Shown one piece after another: positions 10,341 through 19,265 of a DNA stretch of 64,000 bases. The notes under the pieces are model-generated. The model did not search any database, had not been told where the DNA came from, and saw only the letters and a list, made by a program, of their open reading frames with translations. The position numbers and the translations under genes are program-made. Numbering within the stretch: the stretch's first letter is position 1; every line of letters starts with the position of its first letter. The stretch is from Bradyrhizobium sp. CCBAU 53351 (lineage in GTDB: Bacteria > Pseudomonadota > Alphaproteobacteria > Rhizobiales > Xanthobacteraceae): the NCBI RefSeq assembly GCF_015291745.1, contig NZ_CP030060.1:915291-979290 (forward strand), in the 5' to 3' direction.

Positions 10341-10628
10341 CCGACTACCTCGACTTGTTCGCTCCCACTGCAGGCATCGCCATGCCGACGTTCTCCGTCG
10401 GAACGATCAAGCACGCTCACAACGCGCGGCGAACGGGCGATAGTCAGCCGCTTGGGCTTGACGCGCCGTTCGACGCTATCGACGCCGGCATCCTCTGCTG
10501 CCAATATCAACGGCAATCTGCGGCCACACTCGCTCGCGGGCCCGACATCGGGTCAATCGCGCCTACCGGCGCCTAGATCGAGCCCCCATAGGTCCTCGCT
10601 CACAAGACGCGGCTTCGTTCAATCCAGC

Positions 10629-10686
10629 TTCAAATAGGTCCCGCGCTGGACTTGCGGCGAGATCTGCGACGCGGGACCTATTTGAA
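10629..10686. repeat. Perfect 17-bp inverted repeat near IS91-like right end
   Basis: The arms TTCAAATAGGTCCCGCG (10629-10645) and their exact complement (10670-10686) flank a 24-base loop. The repeat lies about 290 bases after the IS91 transposase stop and just before IS21 motifs resume. IS91 elements carry hairpin-forming sequences at their ends (ori/ter), which is the likeliest role. The rest of 10341-10903 holds no gene I can recognise; 10697-10745 contains IS21 terminal-type motifs. Confidence 0.6.
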
Positions 10687-10903
10687 CCCTCCAGTATTCC
10701 GAGATGATCTCGCCCACCATTCCGATTTGATGTCGCCCGGGGCGCGAGGCGTTCTGGCTGTCTGGTTTCTGGCATCGGCGAAGCCGCGTGGTCAATCTTG
10801 AATCGCGGCTCGACGGGCGGGTTTTTCTGTTGTTCCTGCTGTGGGCATGTGGGCAACGCTCTTGCGTTGTCCAAGCGTAGCGGCATGTCCACAGCGCCAC
10901 AGG

Positions 10904-11025
10904 CTCAGGCCTTTCGGTCAGGTTTGCGGGTTCGCCGCATGCTTTCGCCGTTCAGATCGATCCGGTGGGCGTTATGGACCAGGCGGTCGAGGACGGCGTC
11001 GGCGTAGGTGGGATCACCAAACACA
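10904..11025 (-). pseudogene. IstB C-terminal fragment (IS21 copy 2)
   Basis: Reads [20 protein letters not shown] then DLNGESMRR on the minus strand and stops at 10904. This is the usual IstB C-terminus. It continues the fragment WHALIGEP that ends near 12336; the serine-recombinase element lies between them. Confidence 0.85.
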
Positions 11026-11065
11026 ACAGAGTGCCCCTATTTTGGAACGGGTCGTGTCTCACGTC

Positions 11066-11541
11066 ACGATCACTGACCCGCATCATTTTCTTTTTGGGCA
11101 CCGGCTTGAGGTGCTGAAGGAGCGGTCGGGGGCGGTCCCGCCTACGTCGTTGTCGCGCTGCCGGACGGCCGGCCGCGGGCAGTTCGGATCGCGTCGACGG
11201 ATCTTGTCGAGACGCCGATCACGCCTCGCCCGAACGCCGCCGATCTGCCGCGCATCAGTGCCCGTACGCTGATCCCATTGATGCAACATTTGAGCGCGAG
11301 TCTGAGCCTTCTCGACGAGAAGGTGATTCGCGATGACCCACCGACCGCTTCCAGGTCGCGTTGCGTATCGACCCCTGCCGATATTGGCAAATCCACCCCG
11401 CCGTCCGACGGCCGACATTCCGCGCCTGTGGCCGAATCTGTCGACCGCGACGCAAACCCAGATCGCTCAAATCCTCGCCACGCTGCTGCGGCGAATGCAA
11501 GCGGTTCCCGGCACGGCCGGAAGGAGACTGGGTCGTGCTGA
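11066..11541 (+). pseudogene. DUF5372-like element gene, frameshifted
   Basis: Starts with GTG as VTITDPHHFLFGHRLEVLKE. A one-base shift in the G-run near 11136 moves the frame to YVVVALPDGRPRAVRIASTD, which runs to a stop at 11541. The opening resembles the small DUF5372 proteins encoded beside serine recombinases in such elements; function unknown. A short frame inside its 3' part (11333-11560, RLWPNLSTATQTQIAQILAT) is the usual middle gene. Confidence 0.55.
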
Positions 11542-12330
11542 TCAGCTCGACCGTCGCTGACGAGCGGCTCACGACCGCACACCGAGCCAAGTTGGCCTAC
11601 GTCTACGTGCGGCAGTCATCCGTGAACCAGGTGCGCCAGCACCAGGAGAGCACCGAGCTGCAGTACCGCCTCGTCGATCGGGCCATCGGTCTGGGCTGGC
11701 CGCCGGAGCGCGTCCAGGTCATTGACGAGGATCTGGGCAAGTCCGGAGCTGGCGCTGTGGATCGTCATGGTTTCCAGAAGCTCATTGCCGAGATCGGCCT
11801 TGGCAACGCCGGCCTTGTGGTGAGCCTCGACGCTTCTCGCTTGGCCCGTCGTCTGGCAGACCGCCACAACCAGCGAGCATCACGTACAACGGCGCGTTCA
11901 TACCTACCGCAACTACATTGACATTGATCGGTTGCGGCGACGGATCGTCGAGTTGAATGCTGAACATAAAATGGATGCCGAGATCGCGGCAATCCTCAAT
12001 CAGGAAGGCTTTGTCGCGGCCCGAGGCTGCGCTTTCAAAGGCGAGAACGTCCGGCTGTTGCGCACCCGCTGGGGCATTCCCACGGTCAAAATCAACGGCG
12101 TAGACAAGAATCCGATGCGCTGGCCCGACGGCAGCTTCTCGATTCAGGGCGCAGCGGCTGAGCTTGGAGTAACCCCGCAGACGGTATTCGACTATCTCGC
12201 GCGCGGAATGCTGGCAGGTCGTCAGTTAACCAAAGGCCAGCCATGGCAGATCGAGCTCTCAGACGAACAAATCAGTCAGCTTCGCAATCGAGTACAACAC
12301 ACCAAGCGTTCGAAGGAGGAGGCATCATGA
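11535..12330 (+). pseudogene. Large serine recombinase with internal deletion
   Basis: N-terminal resolvase domain: AYVYVRQSSVNQVRQHQEST (with the catalytic Ser of the RQSS motif), then LVVSLDASRLAR, breaking off near 11880. The C-terminal part restarts near 11932: RRRIVELNAEHKMDAEIAAI, GWG-type arm RTRWGIPTVKINGVD, and PWQIELSDEQISQLRNRV to the stop at 12330. Several hundred residues expected between these parts are missing, so the enzyme is dead. Confidence 0.8.
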
Positions 12331-12335
12331 AGTCA

Positions 12336-12479
12336 TCGGCTCGCCGATCAGCGCGTGCCATTGATCGATCGGGAGCTGGCTGGTGACGATGGTGGAGCCG
12401 CGGCCGTAGCGGTCCTCGAGGATCTCCAGGAGGTCGTGGCGGGCCGCGGCGTCAAGCGGCTCGAGGCCCCAGTCGTCGT
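12336..12479 (-). pseudogene. IstB middle fragment (IS21 copy 2)
   Basis: Minus-strand reading [41 protein letters not shown]. This contains the IstB Walker B and sensor regions. It lies between an IS110 element (upstream in the gene) and a serine-recombinase element (downstream). Confidence 0.88.
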
Positions 12480-13842
12480 ATGTGGACGGCCTCTGATGGC
12501 AAGCACAATTTGGCACTTCGAACGACTTGGACGGCTGCGATCGTATGTCCGGCGTTTAGCGCGGATCATATCTCCGCTGGCCCTGATGAAGTCCGACAAC
12601 CAAGGGGTCACATCAAGGATGCGAGCTTTGAGGCTCACACGACTGGTCGGGTTTTCCTGGTTTTCGGTGGCGACCGTTGTCTTTCATCATGCCTTTCTTG
12701 CACTTACCAAGCTTATAACTCTTCGATGCGGCTGTCCGACACTCAAAGTTTGGCGAACATCTCGGTGCGGAAGCATTCTCCGGTTTTCATCATTGCCCAG
12801 ATGATCCGAGCAAGCTTGTTGGCGAGGGCGACGGTCACAAGCCGCGCCGGCTTTTTTAGCCAAAAGCCCGACAATCCAGTCGCGCAAGCCGCCGCGGCGT
12901 TTTTCCACAACGTTTAGAAGCGATGTTGCTCCGAGAACGAGTAACTTCCTTATATATCGATTACCCGCCTTGGTGATGGTTCCGAGAGTTGGTTTACCCC
13001 CGCTTGAAATTTGCCTGGGCGTCAGACCCAGCCAGGCAGCAAAATCCCGTCCCGAATTGAATACGCTTGGGTCTGGTACACTGGCTGTAATTACCGAGGC
13101 AACAAGCTTGCCAACGCCGGAAATTTCTCCGAGCGAACGGCTCGTCTCGCTGAGCGCGTGAGCCTTGGCGATCTCCCTCTCCAAATCATCGAGTGCGCCT
13201 CCGAGCGCATCAATTTGCTGACCGAGAACCCTCGCGGCCAGGACAGCGGCGTCGGGAAGAGTCGCATCGCCTTCTGCGAGGCCTAAAGGCTCGTCGACGC
13301 GGCCGGTGCCCTTGGCGACGACAAGACCGAATTCGGCCAAATGGCCGCGTAGAGCGTTCACGCTCATCGTTCGCTGTTTGACCAGCAGCTCGCGCGTCTT
13401 GTGCCACATCAGGGTCGCTTGCTGATCAGCGCTCTTGATCGGCACAAAACGCATGGCAGGGCGCGAGACCGCTTCACAGATGGCTTCCGCATCGACGGCA
13501 TCGTTCTTACCTCGCTTGACATAGGGTTTTGTGTAGGCCGGCGGCATCAGAGACACATCGTGTCCCATGGCCTTCAGTTCGCGCGCCCTATAGTGGGCTG
13601 AGCCGCAAGCCTCCATGCCAACGCGGCACGGCTCGATCCTCGAGAAGAACTCGCGCATCGTCCGGCGCGTCAGCTTGCGCTTTACGGCTGGTGCATCCTC
13701 ACTAGACAGCGCATTAATCTGAAAATAGTTCTTGGCGAGATCAACGCCTATTCTAATAAACTTCATCTCGGACGGTCCCCCTTCTTTGTGGCGCTCTGGC
13801 GACCACGCCTTGGCACTATGATGCCGTTGAGGTGAGGCCGTC
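12480..13842 (-). mobile_element. IS110-family element (copy 2)
   Basis: About 1.36 kb inserted in istB between DLLIFD and DDWGLEP. Short inverted ends TGTGGACGGCCTC near 12480 and GAGGCCGTCCACA near 13842 mark the borders. The element carries one transposase gene on the minus strand. It is unrelated in sequence to the IS110 copy at 6396-7999. Confidence 0.78.
12743..13766 (-). pseudogene. IS110-family transposase, 3' frameshift
   Basis: Starts MKFIRIGVDLAKNYFQINAL (first catalytic Asp) at 13766. It contains GMEACGSAHYRARELKAMGH, KRGKNDAVDAEAICEAV, and the C-terminal domain ISGVGKLVASVIT, DFAAWLGLTPRQISSGGK and GATSLLN. After GLLAKK (near 12850) one base is lost. The expected ending RTEMFAKL is found in another frame, stopping at 12743; the shifted frame runs on to 12687. 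Confidence 0.82.
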
Positions 13843-14350
13843 CACACCATCAAAGATGAGGAGATCGACGCGGCCAAGCGCGCGCAGCAGGCGGGAGTGG
13901 CGGCCGTCGCCGCGCGCCAAAGCGAGATCGCTAAACAGCCGTGGGACGCGCTGATAAAGCACGGAGCGATTGTCGCGGCAGGCCTTGTTGCCGAGCGCTG
14001 AGGCGAGCCAGCTCTTACCGACGCCGGAGGGCCCGCAGATCAAAAGGTGGCGTGGTCGTCGATCCATTGCCCTTCGACCAGCATCGTCAGCAGGCTGCGG
14101 TCGAGGCCGCGCGGGGTGCGATAGTCGATGTCCTCGACGCAGGCCTCCTGGCGCAGCTTGGCGTATTGCAGCCGCTTCGACAGCCGCTTGTCGCGTCGCA
14201 GCGACGCTTCGCGTTCGAGCAGGAGCGCGAGCCATTCGGCGTGGCCGAGGCTTGCGGCCTCGCCGCCGGCTTCGATGTCGGCGAAGGCGCCTTCGCCATG
14301 CCATGCAGGCCGAGCGTGTAGAGTTGATCGAGGGGCGGATGCGTGAGCAA
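13843..14350 (-). pseudogene. IstB N-terminal part (IS21 copy 2), frameshifted
   Basis: Starts MLTHPPLDQLYTLGLHGMAK at 14350 and shifts frame near 14290 to FADIEAGGEAASLGHAEWLA, RLQYAKLRQEACVEDIDYRT. It shifts again near 14045 to LLICGPSGVGKSWLASALGN (Walker A) and RVDLLIFD, where the IS110 element is inserted. The remaining fragments lie at 12336-12479 and 10904-11025. Confidence 0.82.
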
Positions 14351-14361
14351 GGCGTGATCTC

Positions 14362-15844
14362 CTAGTTGTAGTAGCGCGGCCCGCGGTTGTTGGGATGGAG
14401 GATCGGCGCGTCGTCCGCGGGCCGCTTGGGTGAAGGCCGCCGATCGAGATTGTTGGCGAGGATCGATTTGACTGAGCCGTAGGTGCGCGCCGATGTGCGA
14501 AAGCCCTGCTCGGGGTGCGTGCGTTCATCGAGGATCAGGTCGCACAGCGCGGCGGTGGCCGGCCCGATCGCGGCGGCCTCCTTGCGGATGCGCTCGATGG
14601 TCCAGCCGGCGTAGCGCCGATGACTGGACGCCATGTGTTCCGGCACGGTGGTGTGCTTGTGGTTGCCGCTCATGCGCTGATGCGCGGCGATCCGCTCGCC
14701 CTTGTGGAATATCTCCACGGTGCGGGCGGTGAAGCGCACCTCGACCTCGGCGCGGACGAAGCGATGCGGGACGCTGTAGTAATGCGCCTCGACCTCGACG
14801 TGGTAGTCGATGCTGGCCCGGCAGATCCGCCACTCGGCGAACACGTAAGGGCTCTCCGGCAAGACCCTGAGTGCCGGCCGGTCGATCTCCTCCAGCAGCT
14901 TGCGGCGGGTCACGCCGAGCCGCCGGATCGGTCGCTCCTCGTTGAGCCGGGTCATTAACTCGGCGATCGCCGCGTTGACCTCGGCGAGGCTGTGGAAGGT
15001 CCGATGGCGCAGCCGTCCGAGCAGCCAGCGCTCGACCATGAGGACCGCCTGCTCGACCTTGGCCTTGTCCCGTGGCCGCCGTGGGCCTGGCCGGCAGAAT
15101 GGCGGTGCCGTATTGCGCCGCCATGTCGGCGTAGCTGCGGTTGATCTGCGGATCGTACAGGCAGGCCTTGATCACGGCGACCTTGGTGTTGTCCGGCACC
15201 AGCAGTGCCGGCACGCCGCCGATCGCCTCGAAGGCGCCGACGTGGCCATCGATCCAGTCGGCGAGCCCCTGCGTCCAGGTCGCCTGCGCGCAGGTGAAGC
15301 TCGATGCGCCGAGCACCGCGACGAAGATCTGCGCGGTGCGCCGCTCGCCGGTAAACCGGTCGATCACCACCGGCACGCCGTCGCCCGCATAATCGACGAA
15401 CAGCTTGTCGCCGGCTGCATGCGACTGGCGCATCGTCGCCGACAGCCGGCCTTCCCAGGCCCGGTAGAGCTCGCAGAACCGCGAATAGCGATACCCGCCG
15501 GGTTCGCCCGCGATGTACTCCTCCCACAGGATCGACAGCGTCACGTGCGTGCGCCGGAGCTCGCGGTGCACCGCCGCCCAGTCCGGCTCCGCCTGCCGGC
15601 GATGGCCACGCCGGGTGCCGAGACCGGCTCCCGCGCTGGCGAACAACCGGGCTTCCAGCACAGCGTCGGTGATGCCGTCGGGCAATGGCCAGGTCAGCCC
15701 CGCCGCTTCAAACCGGCGGATCGTCAACCGCACCGTCGAAGGCACCGTCCCCAACCGCCGCGCAATCTCGCGGGTCGGCATCCCAGCCGACTTCAATCTG
15801 ATCACATCGCGCACATGGCGCATCGCAAGCCTCTCCGTCGGCAT
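14362..15844 (-). pseudogene. IS21 transposase IstA (copy 2), frameshifted
   Basis: Starts MPTERLAMRHVRDVIRLKSA at 15844 behind an AAGGGGG ribosome-binding site. It has the helix-turn-helix TREIARRLGTVPSTVRLTIR, the DDE core KLFVDYAGDGVPVV, and [15 protein letters not shown]. Near 15075, after GTAILPARP, one base is missing. The frame resumes as [20 protein letters not shown] and ends at 14362. 13 bases separate it from the damaged istB. Between 15845 and 15976 lie only the terminal repeats. Confidence 0.85.
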
Positions 15845-15976
15845 CCAGGTCCCCCTTCGCAACGAAAGGCGGGACCGTATCGGAGCCAGAAGAGGCCTCG
15901 TCACCCCGGGTTCGCTCTTGCGATACCCCGGGCGACATCATCCCGGAATGGTGGGCGACATCAAGCGGAATCAGCA

Positions 15977-16117
15977 GCCGAACTCCTTGACCCATTTGCG
16001 CAGAACGTTCTCATGAACGTCCAGGTCGCGGCCGGCTTGTGCCACCGACACCCCGCGTTTCCGGACCAGCTTGACCGCCTAGATCTTGAACTTGCGACTA
16101 AACTTCCGTCTCTTCAT
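15977..16117 (-). pseudogene. IS3 OrfA, N-terminal part with early stop
   Basis: Starts MKRRKFSRKFKI at 16117, then an in-frame TAG (16079-16081) where the family has Glu, then AVKLVRKRGVSVAQAGRDLD, VHENVLRKWVKEFG. It is joined to the middle part at 8117 through the 8-bp duplication GCCGAACT. This fragment proves that the IS3 left and right ends belong to one element. Confidence 0.85.
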
Positions 16118-16179
16118 CGCCCACCTCCGGCTTCATGAAACACCTAATCTCGGTGTCCATCAAACCGGCAGCAGCTCAG

Positions 16180-16374
16180 ACTGAGGGAGCGTGCCACGCG
16201 CCGTCGGCGGCTTGGCAATGATGATTGTTTGGTGCAATTCACGCTTGATAGCGCCGTCAGGCAACAGCTTTGGCCAATGTCAACGGCGCGTCAGTCCTGC
16301 GAGCGCCGGCTCGGATGTACAGGTTGTCTTCCAATTGTCGCTGAAGTCAACCCACGCTGAGCTTGTCCATATGC
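16180..16374. other. Gap right of the IS3 element
   Basis: 195 bases between the IS3 right inverted repeat and the dehydrogenase stop. I see no gene, hairpin with a T-run or repeat in it. Confidence 0.5.
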
Positions 16375-17283
16375 TTAAATTGAACTCCGCGCGGCAAGGA
16401 GTCTCAAGAGTGCGCGATCACGTTCACCTTCTAATTCGGAAATCGATCTGCCATCCGCCTCTGCATGGACGCCAGCGACCAGACGGGTACAGACATCGGG
16501 AGTAAGCTGTGGCTGACCTAGCGTGGCCCATCGGCGTTCCTGGCTAGGCCCGAGATGTCGCAGGTAATGCTCAATTCCCCCAGGACCCCCACCAAGGTGG
16601 TAGGCCATATGTGCACCGACCACTGACCAGCGCAGCCCAGGTCCATGCACGAGCGCCGCGTCGACAGCGGCGACATCAGCAATATTCTCGGCGACTAAGT
16701 TGACCGCTTCACGCCAGAGTGCTGAAGCAAGCCGGTTGGCGATGTGCCCTACTACGTCGCGGGCTAAAAGAACTGGCTCGCGGCCGAGCCCGCGAAAGAA
16801 CGACACAGCCGTCGTCCGAAGATCAGCATCGGCCCCATAAATCTCCACTAGCGGCATGATGTGTGGAGGATTGAAGGGATGAGCAGTAATGAATCGCGAG
16901 GTTCGTTTTAGGCTGGTGGCAAGCTGTGACCAAGTTAGAGAGGATGTACTGCTTGCGAGTACCGTATCGGGATGGGCTGCCGCCTCAACGCGGCCGTAGA
17001 GCTCTCCTTTTAACTCGAGCACTTCGGGTGCGTTTTCCTGAACCCAAAAGGCGTCGGAAACCGCCTGTTCCGGTGTCTCGACAAGGCGAAAGGAACCAAG
17101 GCCTGATTCAAGTTCCGAGGGACGAAAAACCTGCTTCTGACATCGAGAAATCGCTTCTTGCAACAGGGACTGCGATTTTGGCGCTGGATCCCAGCCGACG
17201 ACGTCATAACCATAGGCAGTGAATAGCGCCGACCAGCTTTGGCCTATAAGCCCGCAGCCGAGAACCGCGATTGTGCCATTCAT
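16375..17283 (-). CDS. 3-hydroxyacyl-CoA dehydrogenase-family NAD-dependent dehydrogenase
   Basis: 302 residues. An N-terminal Rossmann fold (TIAVLGCGLIGQSWSALFTA, glycine motif at residues 9-14) is followed by the family text VQENAPEVLELKGELY, LASSTSSLTWSQLA, and RFITAHPFNPPHIMPLVEIY with the catalytic His. The C-terminal helical domain begins at VGHIANRLASALWREA. The length and single C-terminal domain fit the lambda-crystallin / carnitine or L-gulonate 3-dehydrogenase branch rather than fatty-acid FadB. The substrate cannot be read from sequence. The start overlaps the amidase stop by four bases (ATGA), so the two form one transcript. Confidence 0.82.
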   Translation of the reverse strand: MNGTIAVLGCGLIGQSWSALFTAYGYDVVGWDPAPKSQSLLQEAISRCQKQVFRPSELESGLGSFRLVETPEQAVSDAFWVQENAPEVLELKGELYGRVEAAAHPDTVLASSTSSLTWSQLATSLKRTSRFITAHPFNPPHIMPLVEIYGADADLRTTAVSFFRGLGREPVLLARDVVGHIANRLASALWREAVNLVAENIADVAAVDAALVHGPGLRWSVVGAHMAYHLGGGPGGIEHYLRHLGPSQERRWATLGQPQLTPDVCTRLVAGVHAEADGRSISELEGERDRALLRLLAARSSI

Positions 17284-18695
17284 GTTGCGAGCCCCAGATC
17301 GATCGGCGTACTGCCGAGTAGCCCCAAACTATCTTCAAGCAGTTTAGCACCGGCCAATAACTGCCCGTCGGCTCGAGGGGGAGCGACCATTTGCAAGCCT
17401 ACCGGAAGGCCGGAACTCGTGAAACCGCAGGGCAGAGACATCGCGGGGCAACAGACGAGGGTGATTGCAAAAGCGATGGCAACCCAATCCACGTAATTCT
17501 CAAATTGTCTGCCGTCGCACTCCATGACGTGGCTGTTGGCCACGGGGAAAGGCTCTACGATTGTTGCCGGCGTCAAGAGAAGATCGTACTTCTCGAAAAA
17601 CTTAAGTACGCGCACCACCATGGCAACTCGCTGCTCCTCGGCGCGTTCGAGTTGCTCGATAGAAAGCTTCAGCCCTTCTTCGATGTTCCAAACGACGTCC
17701 GGCTTGAGCAGATCGCGATGGCTTCGAAGTAGAGCAGCTTTGCTAATAGCGAAATCGAATGCGCGGAGAACGTGGAAGCACTCTTGAGCTTCTCGAAGAT
17801 CGGGGTGAGCTTCTTCGACGATTACACCAAGTTCGACGAAGCGCGCTGCAGCGCCGCGGGTAATTTCCACAATTTGAGGATCCACGGGTGTAATGCCCAG
17901 ATCGGCCGAATAGGCAACCCGTCTTGGTCTCTTTGCCGTGCGCGTGGTCGTCAGGAACGATTCTGCGGGTGCCGGCAAGGACAGTGGATCGGCAGGATGC
18001 TCACCACTCATTGCGTCCAACAGGAGCGCAACGTCCTCGACATTGCGCGCCATTGGTCCGTGTATGCCGAGGTTGCGGTCGATTTTAGATTTGGGAGTTC
18101 GGGCCACTCGGCCCAAGCTCGGCCGAAGACCCACTACACCGCAAAAGCTCGCCGGATTTCGGAGTGAGCCCCCCATGTCAGAGCCATGCGCAACCCAAGC
18201 CATGCCGGCGGCGATCGCAACCGCGGCACCTCCGGACGAGCCAGCAGCAGAGCGAGCTGGATTCCACGGATTGAGCGTTGCTCCGAAGAGTTCATTGACC
18301 GTGTTGGCCCCCGCTCCGAACTCGGGGGTGTTCGATCTTGCATAAACAACACCACCATTCTGCTCGATGCGCTCGACCAAGATGTCCGACGTCTCAGCTA
18401 TTTTGTTCCTGAAGATCGGGGAGCCCTGTGTGTTGCGAGTGCCGGCAACGTCAATCAGATCTTTGATGGGAACGGGAAGACCGGCCAGCAGCCCACGTGC
18501 GCCGGTAGGTCGCTCCATCAGCGTACGAGCATGTGTGCGCGCGCGATCAAAACAAAGGATGGGCAGCGCGTTAAGCTTGCCGTCGACTTGCCCGATCCGC
18601 TGCTCCAGCGCGTCCAGCAGCTCCAGGGGGCTTACTTCGCCATTCCGCAATTTTTCGACAACACTGCAGGCGGTCTGCCTGATCAATTCATGCAC
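17280..18695 (-). CDS. Amidase-signature family hydrolase
   Basis: 471 residues, full length for the family. The Ser-cisSer-Lys triad is visible: Lys78 in GLPVPIKDL, Ser153 in SAAGSSGGAAVAIAAG and Ser177 in GSDMGGSLRNPA. The C-terminal LLLTPATIVEPFP and CGFTSSGLPVGLQMV are typical. Amidases of this type cleave linear amides; some rhizobial members act on indole-3-acetamide or aryl amides, but the substrate here is unknown. It is the first gene of a two-gene operon with the dehydrogenase and lies divergent from the traR-traI block. Confidence 0.88.
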   Translation of the reverse strand: MHELIRQTACSVVEKLRNGEVSPLELLDALEQRIGQVDGKLNALPILCFDRARTHARTLMERPTGARGLLAGLPVPIKDLIDVAGTRNTQGSPIFRNKIAETSDILVERIEQNGGVVYARSNTPEFGAGANTVNELFGATLNPWNPARSAAGSSGGAAVAIAAGMAWVAHGSDMGGSLRNPASFCGVVGLRPSLGRVARTPKSKIDRNLGIHGPMARNVEDVALLLDAMSGEHPADPLSLPAPAESFLTTTRTAKRPRRVAYSADLGITPVDPQIVEITRGAAARFVELGVIVEEAHPDLREAQECFHVLRAFDFAISKAALLRSHRDLLKPDVVWNIEEGLKLSIEQLERAEEQRVAMVVRVLKFFEKYDLLLTPATIVEPFPVANSHVMECDGRQFENYVDWVAIAFAITLVCCPAMSLPCGFTSSGLPVGLQMVAPPRADGQLLAGAKLLEDSLGLLGSTPIDLGLAT

Positions 18696-19265
18696 TTCAG
18701 AACCCCGTCTCTTGCCGTCGTCCCCTTAGTTGGCGATCGAGAGCAATGATCGCAAAAGTGTAGGCATTTTCGAAAGGCCGCTTCGACGACGCATAGAAAA
18801 GTCTCCAACTGGACGGCGAGCAGAACGCTGGGCGGCGCTTGACGCGCACGGCCCCGTCTGCCTACGAAAAATTATCTCTTAGCTTTTCCTCAGCCCCGCC
18901 TCGCCTGCCGTAGAGAACGTAGGACCACTTTGGGAGTAAATCCGCGAAGAATCCCGGCGTACGCGCATTTATCCTGCCAAATTCTGCGATGAGCGCAGGA
19001 CTGCGGCCTCTAAGTGTAGTTGCGTGTGTGGAAGATGACCGCCAAACTATCAGGGCTTGTCGTCCTTGCGCTCTTTGGCGGTTCTCGCCTACAGAACCGC
19101 CCAGAACAGTGATGTCGGTTGCGCCGTGTCGAAAGTGGACGTGAGCTGAATAGGTGCAGCTCGATCGCTGGTCGGTTAACAGTGTGACGTCGCGAGACTT
19201 TCGAACAACTTGCCTTTACGCAGCAAAGGGACTCGTAACGTCGCTCATCTTCTCTACCGAATCGT
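18696..19265. other. Divergent intergenic region between amidase and traR
   Basis: 570 bases. It must hold the promoters of both flanking transcripts. A 25-codon frame at 19035-19112 (MTAKLSGLVVLALFGGSRLQ) looks like the start of a signal peptide and may be a truncated gene. A perfect 9-bp inverted repeat GGCGGTTCT/AGAACCGCC lies at 19077-19101. A GAGCTG/CAGCTC repeat at 19143-19162, about 100 bases before traR, could be a regulator site. No clear sigma-70 boxes were identified. Confidence 0.4.

Larger units (their letters stand above)
8168..10700 (+). mobile_element. IS91-like unit: tyrosine recombinase plus HUH transposase
   Basis: About 2.5 kb that splits the repeated-motif left end of the second IS21 element; IS21-type motifs stop near 8167 and resume near 10695. 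It carries a tyrosine recombinase gene followed by an IS91 transposase gene, an arrangement known for a subgroup of IS91-like elements. A perfect 17-bp inverted repeat lies close to its right border. No target duplication was found, as expected for IS91 elements. Borders are approximate. Confidence 0.7.
11026..12335 (+). mobile_element. Serine-recombinase mobile element (degraded)
   Basis: About 1.3 kb inserted in istB between WHALIGEP and GDPTYADAV. It carries a DUF5372-type reading frame, a short second frame (11333-11560) and a large serine recombinase that has lost its middle. This three-gene order is seen in recombinase-based elements of Bradyrhizobium. Its ends are not clear inverted repeats and the borders are uncertain by several bases. 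Confidence 0.65.
8118..15976 (-). mobile_element. IS21-family element (copy 2), itself carrying three insertions
   Basis: The ends read TGCTGATTCC (8118) and GGAATCAGCA (15976), followed inward by IS21-type repeated motifs with TGATNTCGCCC. The flanks are an exact 8-bp duplication, GCCGAACT (8110-8117 and 15977-15984). The istA and istB genes run on the minus strand. The element has been opened by an IS91-like unit in its left terminal-repeat region (about 8168-10700), a serine-recombinase element (about 11026-12335) and an IS110 element (about 12480-13842), both in istB. It differs in sequence from the IS21 copy at 338-2641. Confidence 0.85.
4008..16179 (-). mobile_element. IS3-family element stretched to 12 kb by nested insertions
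   Basis: The two ends carry a 28-bp inverted repeat (CTGAGCTGCTGCCGG then TTTGATGGACACC at 4008-4035, and its complement at 16152-16179). Between them lies one IS3-type orfA/orfB pair, on the minus strand and cut into pieces: orfA 16117-15977, 8117-8000 and 6396-6356; orfB 6359-5766 and 4314-4039. The cuts are made by IS30 (4315-5765), IS110 (about 6396-7999) and IS21 (8118-15976). Removing those three leaves about 1.3 kb, the normal size for IS3. No target duplication was seen at the outer ends. Confidence 0.82.

Noticed and set aside
4008..16179. Composite transposon made of the outer inverted repeats with cargo
   Set aside because: The inner DNA contains only other insertion sequences, and the outer repeats belong to one IS3 copy, not two; there is no cargo gene.
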